Origin: Saccoglossus kowalevskii
Taxonomy: Eukaryota > Hemichordata > Enteropneusta > Harrimaniidae
Direction: 5' to 3'
DNA length: 64,000 bases
NCBI RefSeq assembly: GCF_000003605.2
Contig: NW_003151782.1
Location: forward strand, 107,545 to 171,544
Shown here: positions 27,601 through 37,320 of the stretch, in pieces
Numbering within the stretch: position 1 is the first letter of the stretch
How the letters are laid out: each line of letters starts with the position of its first letter
Program-made: the position numbers and the translations under genes
Notes under the pieces: model-generated
What the model was told of the DNA's origin: nothing
The model's database searches: none
Seen by the model: the letters and a program-made list of their open reading frames with translations, nothing else

Positions 27601-30600
27601 TACGAAAATATGTTAATTAAATAATATTGTATCCGATGAAACGTGTTTGAAGGAACTCTTTGTGGAGTTTACCTGAATGAGAGAGCACTTGCCAAATAAT
27701 GTAAAGACTTCTCAAATAAGAACTTCTGTATGCCAAAGTACTCTCATTCAGTCATTACCTACCCATAAAGTCTATTTTGCTCGTGGTGTATTTAGAACAT
27801 TGATCTAGGAAAATTGGGACTGATTTATGCGGATTTGGTCTTCAAATTAGGCTACGTATATGGCCATTTGCGCTGTTATATTGACAGATTGTATTCATGG
27901 TTTGACTTAGATGTGAAAACAATTTTCTATTTTTATGTTCGCTGTGACTGTATTTAACCTATCTATACAAACGTACTCTGCGTGGTGTTATCGAAGTTTC
28001 ACAACTTTGCATACTATAGCTGACACAAATTCACGAAACGAAATGAAAAGGACACAATGAAAAGACGCGTGACTGTGAATATAGGAGTATGATGAATGTC
28101 TTTGATATGTTGTATTCGACCACTGTTCCTTAAGTCCACGGCTACTAATTATGAAGGCTGTTGAGAAAAATGCTTCATACTTGCGCTAGGATGAAACAGT
28201 CAGAAATCATATATTTCATTCTGTCTCCTACGATATTTCACAATTCCACAATGGTACAATCCAGCTAAACAAAATAGAAGGTATTTTGGAGGCTTATAGT
28301 GCTGCCTAAGAGGTTGGTGCGTGGCGGCAATTGACAAAAACAAAACAGTAGACAGTATGCGACACGCTACGGAGCGTTCATGCAACAAACACACTTTTCT
28401 GTTCTCGGATGTATATTCACATGAACGTCAGAAATGACTTACCCAAATTATCTTTAGTGAATACATCCTGGTCATTATTAGTATTACTTTTCGAAGCAGC
28501 TAATGCAGATAATTTATCCGTCAACCCCAGAACTTCGGCAATAGACTCATCATTATTCTGTCAAAAACCAGAATGTCTTTTGTCATTACTAGCTTTGCAT
28601 CCTAAAATGTTTAAGACATATTACTAAACAATGGTAATGTCATTTTGTTTATTTTACATAAGCGACATTTCACGTGACAATGGCTAAGAAAAGAAAATAG
28701 CACATTTCGCCTGTTTTAAAGCATTTTATCATTGTTTATTTATGGAAAGGATATATCGGAATATCTCACAATTTGGCTTGGTGATATATATCTTATTATG
28801 TCTTGGAAGTATTATGAAATTGACAGTATATGCTTTCATTGTCGTCTGCGAAAACTTCTGCTAAATTGCCATTATAAGCATATTATTTGACAGTTTTTTT
28901 CTAAAAAAAAAACAGTTTGACATTGAATTAAAAAGTCAACAAACTGCTTTTAGCTCAGCAGATGTTCACTGCTATAGACGCAAAGATATGTGAAAAACGC
29001 CATTATAATTTAAGTGAATATTCTGCCAAATCATTCGTGTTACTATTACACGATGTTCTCTACTGAATGTCAACGAATGAATTCCATCCCCGAATAATAC
29101 TCACGTTCATAAGCAACGTCTCTTGATTGTTCTCTCGCAAAACGTAATCACATATGTACACTAGTTGCTGCAAAAAGGAAACATAAAAACACTTATTTAG
29201 TCATAATACCTTTAAAAACCATAGTTCTGGCAAAAATATATCAAAAGAGCGTAGAAATGACTTTCTTATATGTTATGTGGTATTACTATGACAAATAGTA
29301 CCTCGAACATGTCTGCGGAAACGCTGTTGATTTCAGCTATTGCCGTGGCAATATTTAATAAGTATGTAATAGTCGTTGAGCTCAGCTGTTGTGCATAGTC
29401 CTGTAGTAATGTCGTCACTTTTATTAGTATATCAGAGATGGTTTGGTGATCCATATTTGTGTTACTGGTCACTACGGAATGACGGATGTTTTCTAAAATC
29501 AACTGAGGGGAGAATAAATAATTAAACCAATGGCGCAGAGCATTTATAATGTAATCTTGACATTTCAAAGTGATAGATTGGAAATTGGAAAATACATAAT
29601 ATCTCAATTTGGCCTTATATTTAATGGATTTATTAATCGAAGATGCAGACTGCCAAAATTGGAGTCGTTACATTTGGCCTCATCAAAGTAATAAATATAC
29701 AATCGTCGCCGTGAAGCAATTTTAGCTTTAATCAATCGTTCGAACTGATTACCTAACCAAGGGATATTTTTTACAGAGTCAAGACCCGGGGACATGTATT
29801 GAACAATTTGTTATTCTCCTTATGAACCTTCATGACAGTTCACTTTCCGTTATATCTATATGTGAAGTTTTACAATTACGAACTTTATACGTGATATCGT
29901 TGCAATAGTCGTCAATATGCACGGATATCTGTAACTGTCTATCCTAGTGATATCTCCATTCATTTGTATGTGATTGGTTACACGCCTTGCATACATAATT
30001 GTTTATGTCGCAGGTTGATTCGCTATATCGTTTATCACTAACACAGTTAGAATACTCACTTACCTCGACCTCTTCATTATCACTGATTCCGTGATATGGT
30101 GTGCTATGTGGTGTCACTTCCGGCATGATTGTAGGTTCAGGAACTGTGATATCTACAACACAGCACAGATCGGACATGTTGTTTGTAGACCAATTGATGT
30201 AATATCTTTAAGTATATTGATGCAATTTGCACAATGATATTACTTTTTCAACAATGTAAGTTTTATGTATTGTTTTATTCTTTATATTTAATATATGTAT
30301 TGATTATAAAGTTACGTGATCGTATAAAAATACATGTCAAATTCATTACACAAAACAAAGCTACATATTATTCACCAACCTTTCAATTCACAAACACCGG
30401 GGAATGTCAACTTGCAACTGAATGATTCCCAACGTCCGTGGACTGATCTTGCCATCACGGCACATGCAGATTCATTTTTCTCATTTTCCCACTGTGTATA
30501 GGATGGTTGGTTTCCATTTACGTCCACCCATTTTGCTGAAACATATTCCAGCCCGATCCAAATGAAATCACTGACAGAAAAAAAGGAAAAGGAGGATAAA

Positions 30601-33600
30601 ACAAAAGTGCTCACGTGGGAGCATTGTCAATTTTTACACTTTTTGCGTGGGGTTGAATCCTGAATCACGTGAAGGATTGGTAACTTACTCGGGAATACTT
30701 TGCAGCATCTTTGTAAAAATGTAGTTTCCTTCTTTTGCATCATCTATGACAGCAAGATTGGCAGCGTGCCCAGTAACAGTATTACATTCGTCGAGTGCCG
30801 AATCTTGGTGAGCAGTCGCCGTAAACCAGTAACAGGCGTGTGTATCGGGATTATAGAAGGAATCACTCGGCGCATCGTCAATAGGACATGCTGTTAAAGA
30901 TGTAATACCATACAGGTGAATAAAAGTAAAACGAAATAAGGCAAAATAATACCAAATCCAAATCTGTTATTTCTAAAGCAAATTTTAAGTCTATTAACTA
31001 ATTAAAATGATAATCACGGTTCTATTACTATTACAATGCCAGAATCAATACTTTACATTATTATTAGTTCCGATTGGTTTCAGTAACAGTGTCATACACT
31101 GCATGCTCTTATAACGGATTTGGTGATGCTAGTAAAAACCTAAATGATGTTGAGGAAAACTATTTGCCAAGATTGCTTGATTGTACGTGCACCCTATATC
31201 TGATGAGGTGTGTCAGTCGTATGTTATCATGTGTCAGTACTGTTGTTTTGTGTTGGTCGTATCATTATACCCACTCAAAGTTTATATATTGAAACTGGTA
31301 AATGATAAACTTGTACGTAATATATTGTTGGGATAATATAACATTTCTTCATATTAAGCTCCCGTTTCGTGACGATTTAAATACATGACAAGAACATGTA
31401 TTGTGACATTGTTTCAACTAATTGGTTCTAATTATATGTATATGAACCTACAGTATTAATAACATCAAATTACCTGCTAAAATAGCATGGCATGTGGTGC
31501 ATTGTAACGATATTATTCAGTTTGTACAATCATGACGGTGGTAGCCTTTGTGTGGGGAAAATGTAATAGTATTGTTGTCTGTATTTACCTATATTGTCTT
31601 CACTTATACGCGGTATTATAGCGTCAACGATGGAGTCATCCAGGGTAGGAGGACTACCCTCTCTACATACATAAGGGCGTAGTGTAGTACATACGTCCGT
31701 GTCCCAGTGGCCATCACTCAATTCGAAAGCGCACTTATCAAGTTGTGACACGCCTGGTGCCCATGTAGGATTTGCATATATTCCATCTAAAAACTGGACG
31801 CCGGTCACTACCCACAATGCACCAACCCATGCTAAAAATAAATAAAAAAAAACATAACCAGGCATATTAAGGCATTACTATTACTCATTAATAGGGATAT
31901 TGTATCAAAATTAAATTATTGAGGTAAAAGCGAAAAAGTTCTAAACAAACACGTGTATTTATTAACATACAACATATTCTATTTCTACATGCTTAATGCA
32001 TACATGCATGTTCCATTCACGGCGAGCATTTGGAATTAATTATCTAGTTGAATTCTAAACAAATTCCCCCGTACATTATCTGGCATACATGAAATAAATC
32101 TCAGAAAATAGAAATATCGAACTGTATATAAACAAGAACAGTTTCAGAAGAAAAAACAACAATAGATGCAATAAGTTCAGAAGAAATGCAACAATAGATA
32201 AAATAATATATAGAGATATATATTACCTCCAGCATTATGTCTACACATTATTATATTATTTGAATCATTACAGTTTACGTAATGTATCTTTCCATAATAA
32301 CCAGCTGGTGATGAAGTATCATCATAATTGATCACTGTACAATTTCCCAAACCAGCAGCGGGAGATTCAGTTGGTGGTTCTGCATCCGTGTCTTGGTCAG
32401 CGTCAGTATCAGTATCAGCTTGTTCAGTCGGCAAATCAAACCACGCACCAGAGCTATTACGATTTGGTAGAATCCAAAGTCCATTGCTCGATGCACTGTA
32501 TACAAATTAAAAATGTGTCATTGAAGTATCGTAATAATCCTCAACGAGTAAATTGTTTTCATAGGTTTGCGTAAAATACACATTTAAGCGAAGTTCAAGC
32601 AATATAAACGTAATATAACACAATTCATCCGTGTAAATAGCCAAGGTATTATTATGTACATATACCACATATACATTAGGTGTCATATATGCATGTAATG
32701 TTGTTACCTCGGCTGTTGGATGTTTTTGGCAGAGTCTAGGATAAACCTGATTTCTTCATCAGTTGACTCAGTTGGAACACTACCTCCCTTCGACTGGCAG
32801 TATTCCTCCGCCTCGTGCAAAGTTCCAGCGACGTTTGTTAATTCGTAACAAAATTCTTCATCTGCATCGGAAATACTACCAGTGGGACAGGCTGACGAAA
32901 TCAAGCAAAATAGTGGCATTAAAACAGTTGAAATTGAACCAATAATATCGCTGCGATTTGATTGTGTGAAGTATACTCACTGACAGCTTGCAAAGATATA
33001 TTCATGTCATCCTTGGTGGCGAGGTATCCTCCTCTTTCGATACAGTCTAAGTGGGCCATCCACCAATTTTTAGGCGTATCTCCATATATCACGCATAAAC
33101 CAGCCACATCACTCCAGCCAGCAGAGCATGCCTGTCGACGTACTCGTCCATGTGGGATATCTGGAAAACAATTCATTTTTAAACTCATAATTTAAGAACT
33201 CTTATGAATATTACATCATAATTGTATGTCACTATAGTGTTTTATAAATGAGAAAAAATGGTTGTAACATAGAGATGATAGATGAACACCTATTCCCAGA
33301 AGATCACACATTTAAAGGTCAAAAGTTATAAACAATAAAAACGTTATATTAATACTAATTGAACGACGGGGTATTGTTACCTTGACTGTTTTTTAATGTT
33401 TTGACACTGGTTTCTGTACACATCGTGTGGCTAACAACTAATAACTGAAAACAGAGAATACATTTTGAAAATATGAGTCGGTTATACAGAGATATGTTAA
33501 AAACGCATTTTACTGGGCATATAATGAGATAACTAGTATCAGAATAGATTTCCGTTTTTTTCAGAATCACGTGGTATTTTACGTAATACGATATTCTGTC

Positions 33601-33752
33601 TCGTTCGTAACCAATCGTTTGTAAGTTTGTATTTGTTTGAGTCATATGTTTTATACACGAGACGATGGTCATGCACGTCATGCAAATGAGTCTTGCTGTT
33701 AATGATGCAATCGGGTAGAATATATAACCAGAAACCCGCAAATAGTCCCCAT
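18610..33752 (-). CDS. C-type lectin adhesion GPCR, gene B
   Basis: Paralogue of gene A, read 5' to 3' on minus. Exons: 33752-33729 (start, tentative), 33444-33381, 33160-32981, 32891-32708, 32495-32227, 31831-31589, 30890-30689, 30570-30380, 30152-30064, 29502-29302, 29167-29105, 28557-28443, 27555-27439, 26803-26622, 25492-25446, 25345-25234, 23198-23089, 21748-21646, 20869-20719, 20573-20434, 20248-20163, 19481-19355, 19157-19116, 18915-18789, 18641-18610. They total 3201 bases (1066 residues) with phase continuous throughout. Order: signal peptide (1 to about 20), CTLD block (about 36-453), Pro/Glu/Thr linker (453-482), GAIN to about 761, GPS with C716, C731, C745, C747 and cleavage at HL750/T751, 7TM, and a Ser/Thr tail ending QAWK. 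The 16 exons shared with gene A keep every intron phase. Lengths match except one exon that is 9 bases longer and the last, 3 bases shorter. The lectin part suggests binding of a surface or soluble ligand; the ligand is unknown. Confidence 0.9.
19872..20087 (-). other. Unassigned open frame inside a gene B intron
   Basis: Lies in the intron between the TM5 and TM6 exons of gene B, same strand. The frame is open for about 90 codons (from near 20141) and its composition looks protein-like, with many Gln, Lys, Tyr and Phe residues ([19 protein letters not shown]). No family is recognised and no splice sites tie it to gene B. It could be a remnant of an inserted element. Confidence 0.2.
21211..21336. 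repeat. Palindromic foldback element
   Basis: Two arms of about 55 bases (21211-21265 and about 21279-21336) are inverted copies of each other at roughly 75-80% identity, separated by a short GC-rich centre (GACGCGCAGTG). Each arm begins with TTACGAGRATAC and contains AGAC-GTA. It is GC-richer than its surroundings, lies in an intron of gene B (between the TM2 and TM3 exons) and has a half copy at 42846-42912. The structure suggests a small non-autonomous inverted-repeat element. Confidence 0.65.
31964..32084. repeat. 120-bp dispersed repeat, copy 1 (inverted)
   Basis: Found in the gene B intron between 31831 and 32227. It is the reverse complement of 34887-35008 at about 85-90% identity, sharing AATGTACGGGGGAATTTG, TTTAGAATTCAACTAG and GCTCGCCGTGAATGGA. 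It probably belongs to a small mobile element family; no termini or target duplication could be fixed. Confidence 0.75.
32143..32205. repeat. 32-bp direct repeat, two copies
   Basis: TTCAGAAGAA...ACAATAGATG...ATAA occurs twice in tandem in the same gene B intron, just outside the exon starting at 32227. Confidence 0.7.
33729..33752 (-). CDS. Tentative 24-base start exon of gene B
   Basis: ATG at 33752 opens MGTICGFL, followed by GTTATA as the putative donor. Joined to the next exon it continues [13 protein letters not shown], giving a credible signal peptide core (about ICGFLLLVVS). Phase 0 fits. The donor is weak, so the true first exon may lie elsewhere upstream. Confidence 0.4.
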
Positions 33753-36449
33753 ACGTGTTTTTTTGAAAATAACTAGATGTAAAGAGTGAACGCTGAAGCG
33801 TAACTGTATACTCTCCTTTTAGTCACTTCTGAGAAGAAGCACGGTAACTTGACTGATGTCGACTAACAACCTGGCATGTCGCGTAATGCTTATTCAGTCA
33901 AGTACCTTCCACAGATGTGCAGAAGTGTATATTAGGGTAGGAATTGGTTTATTTTTTTTTTCAAACTTAGAAAATAAATTTAAAACAGGGCACGGAATAA
34001 AACCATTTGCCTGACAGTTCAACAGCTCTGAAAAAGAAATATCTCTTGTATGCCTCTAGTGAGACATAATTCTCGACGAAACGAACGTATACTAAGTTAC
34101 AACATAGATACAGAATCGTAGGCTAACCCGAATATGTCTTTGTTCCTCGTATTCAGAAGCCATTCTGCAGAAATAGGTCTGTGGCCCATTCACAACACCG
34201 TCTTAGAACAGAATACAACCTCGTTTTTACGTAATATTATCATATTACGATTTTTATGTCATATGTTCATGTATGAAATTGGGCGAAACAGCCATACTCA
34301 GAAAAGATTCGACGATCAGTGCATCCATATTTGATCATATTCTATTTTGCATATTCATTAATTTTCACGAAGTATTTTGTTTCCGCATCTAAAAAGTATT
34401 GTTTTGTAATAAAATAAAACAATGCATTAACATTATATACATGTTGTTACCTAGAGAAGGATGTGAAATGGAAATAAATTGCTCAAATCTGACATTATGT
34501 GTTCATTGTAACAACTTACTATTTACCCAAAACATTTGTATTGTAACATAATGCATTGTTTGCAGTATAATCAGATTGTGTTCATAATATATGTGTAAAT
34601 GTATAAAATTCTCACGGTAGTAAGATGAGAACCAAAATTCCACAATTATAATATGCACAGGTGCGCCGATTTGCACATTCTTATTTTATGCAAGCTACCT
34701 AATTACATATTAAGTAAGTAAAACTTATCGATTATCTAAATGTGCCGATTTATAATAAAACAACAATAAATCTGCAGTTTTTTGGTATTAACCCTGAACG
34801 ATGTAGAGGGAAAACTGATATTCTGTTTCCATGGTTACCAATTGATATTAAATTCCCCAAAAAATCAGATATTAATACATGTCAAGCCAAATAATGTACG
34901 GGGGAATTTGTTTAGAATTCAACTAGTTAATTAAATGCTCGCCGTGAATGGAGGAACATAAATGTATGAATTAAACATGTAGAAGTAGAATATGTTGTAT
35001 GTTAATGAAAATGTACTACGAATTAGTTCCGTTTCGTTAGAGCAACGAATTTACTGAATTAATCAAACTTTGGACTTAATAATCAAACATGACAACAACA
35101 AAATCACGTGACATTAAATATTATGAGTGCACTACGATAGACAAATCAGGGAAAGGTGAAAGAGGAAACCTAACATTTTTTTCAGTAGGTCCCATTGTGA
35201 TGTGATTGATGTAATATGTAACCCGAAACTCGTGATATCCATGAAAATTAAATGTTAGGGTCAATCTATACAAAAACTAGGTAGAAACAAAGCAGTCTCT
35301 GTGGTTTTCCTCAATCTGCAGTTTATTTTGAATATACTAATCAAATTAAATTGAAATTAAGGATGAGATCTGAGTTTGTTTAACACTTATATTCAATTAT
35401 TTTAGTAAAGATTCAATTTTACTACCTATATGTTGTATATGTTTTGTTAGCACTATAATTAAATTTTCTGAAATTTATTGTCAAATAAAATCATGTTTTT
35501 GATTTGTGTTTATTTATATAAACATGTTTATTTTTGGAATTGTTCACATAAATGACTACTCACTACTACTGTCTATTAAATTCAACTGTTTATTGGATTT
35601 AGAAAAATTCCGTTTCTCAAATCTTTGAATTTGTCTGCATTTTTCAATCAAAGTATCGATTTTTGTCAATGAAAACAACGTTTTTCTTTTATTTCAGACA
35701 CGTTATCCAATATCTGAGACAAGTTATAATAGCGAATGTGTAAAATAACTGAAGATCAGAAAATGCCAATTTTCTTCACAAATCTGCAAATGCCATTTTT
35801 ACATATAATGTGTATAACGGCAATCAGTATATTGATGTTCTGTGTAAAGTCATATATACAGACTGATTTAGAATAACCCTCAAAGTATGCGTACACTTTT
35901 TGAATGATGTCATTATTTATGCAAATTGTATGTGAAATAGGTCATTACATCATATTTTTATTGAATTGACGTAACAATAGAAAGTGGTCGTGATTTGTAT
36001 AAGATTCAGAACATTCTATGGAGATTTCAGGAACGTCTTAGTTACTCCAAAGCCCTTCATTGTTTTATTATTTTTTTGGCGTTCTAAACAATACATACTT
36101 GTTATGAACCAGATACCTTAAGTACTCTGTTGAGTACACTGTATTGTTACATACTTTGATGCGTGTCTTACATTATGATCTTGACAACAATTCGCATTGC
36201 ATCCTTCCGCTACTAAATTGCAAATGGCTGTGATTTTATATCATGGTGTAAATAGATCAATCACGATCAATTCATCAACGGATGTAAAATGTGAAAAGCT
36301 ACAATATCAAACATGGCTTTTCGCATTTGTAAAAGTCTGTTACAGTAACTGTTCACTGTTATCATGATAATAAATAATCAACTTTGAACTAACACTTGAG
36401 TTGCTCTAGCAGAACGTGGTTGAAAGCAATTTCCTATAATGAGATACCA
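33753..36449. other. 5' flank of gene B, no gene seen
   Basis: Upstream of gene B on the minus strand. It would contain the promoter, but no unambiguous core element stands out. One dispersed repeat copy lies at 34887-35008. A short plus-strand open frame at 34134-34334 has no recognisable motif. Confidence 0.4.
34887..35008. repeat. 120-bp dispersed repeat, copy 2
   Basis: Inverted partner of 31964-32084, located about 1.1 kb upstream of the predicted gene B start. The two copies enclose exons 1-5 of gene B. Confidence 0.75.
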
Positions 36450-37320
36450 TGTATAAAACTTCCTATTTCGAATTTTAGCCAATGTTAGATTATTGTTCTA
36501 TTATTTGGGGTTACACTTCGAAACGCAATACGGTCTCCCATCAACAGAATTTATATTGATTACCACATTACTTTTTGACAGCTATTGTAACCATGGTGTT
36601 GATATATCATCAAATGCAGATCACGACTGTTACATAACTCTGGGTCATGTAGCATTGCTCAGAAAACGTGTATCCATTTATAATTCAACCAGACTCTTCT
36701 CTTGGGATAATATTTCACAATAAACATATTATTCTTTCTTGATAAACAAACAAATAAATAAACAACATCTTCTATAAGCTGCCACTTGTTACCATGGAAA
36801 CAAATCTTTATTATTTTTAATTTGAAACCTTGTTCTTTAAGAAATATAAAACAGAGTCATTTTTCAATATATTACATGATTATACTGTGTATATGACATT
36901 TTTACCTTGGGAAAACGTAAAATTAGGATATAAATTATTGAATGCGTCAATTTTGAATTATTAATTACTAAAATATACTATTTTTCATGGTTGCCATGGA
37001 AAATGTCTTAAAATGCCTCCACCATGTTTTTACGACTTCTTATATATTTCTACTCATTAAAAAAAATGGTTGTTTTTGTTCTAAAATGCAGAGGGGTATT
37101 CAACAACTTTATGCCAACAGACTAAAACGTAGAACTTATATACGTTTAAAATATAACGCCATACATGAGTGATACCAGCAGCTACACGTAGTTTTACATT
37201 GTTGTAGAAAAGAAAACGAAAAAGAGAAGAAAATTACACATTTGACAAATTTTCTACTCAATGCGTTTATTTCCACAGTGGGCCATACGTGATAGTCAGG
37301 CATTACATAATTTTTAGTAA
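36450..37320 (+). mobile_element. Decayed 3' end of a non-LTR retrotransposon (LINE)
   Basis: Around 36480-36510 one frame reads MLDYCSIIWGYTSKRN, matching the conserved reverse-transcriptase segment LDYCS-WG seen in CR1/Jockey-like LINEs, where it follows the palm. Near 37270-37315 another frame reads WAIRDSQALHNF, like the WN-LP-IR-S-SL-FK end typical of the same ORF. Between them the frame changes and has stops, so the copy is an old 5'-truncated fossil. The clade assignment is tentative. Confidence 0.45.

Larger units (their letters stand above)
30380..33160 (-). other. CTLD-encoding exon block of gene B
   Basis: Six exons encode CTLD pieces. 33160-32981: first half of CTLD-1 ([20 protein letters not shown]). 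32891-32708 and 32495-32227: a full divergent CTLD-2 (CPTGS, C, AEEYC, GG, then WILPN, C and MCR), with an Asp/Thr-rich insert. 31831-31589: a second half ([34 protein letters not shown]). 30890-30689 and 30570-30380: CTLD-3 (CPIDD, ACYWF, then WIGLE, KWVDVNG, GRW, GVCE). CTLD-3 has neither an EPN/QPD nor a WND motif, so ordinary calcium-dependent sugar binding is not predicted there. The CTLD-1 halves flank CTLD-2, both junctions being phase 1, while the introns inside CTLD-2 and CTLD-3 are phase 2. Confidence 0.82.

Noticed and set aside
32919-33188. Reading frame continuing past the exon end at 32981
   Set aside because: A strong donor (GTGAGTAT) ends the exon there and the next exon joins in phase; the extension soon hits a stop.
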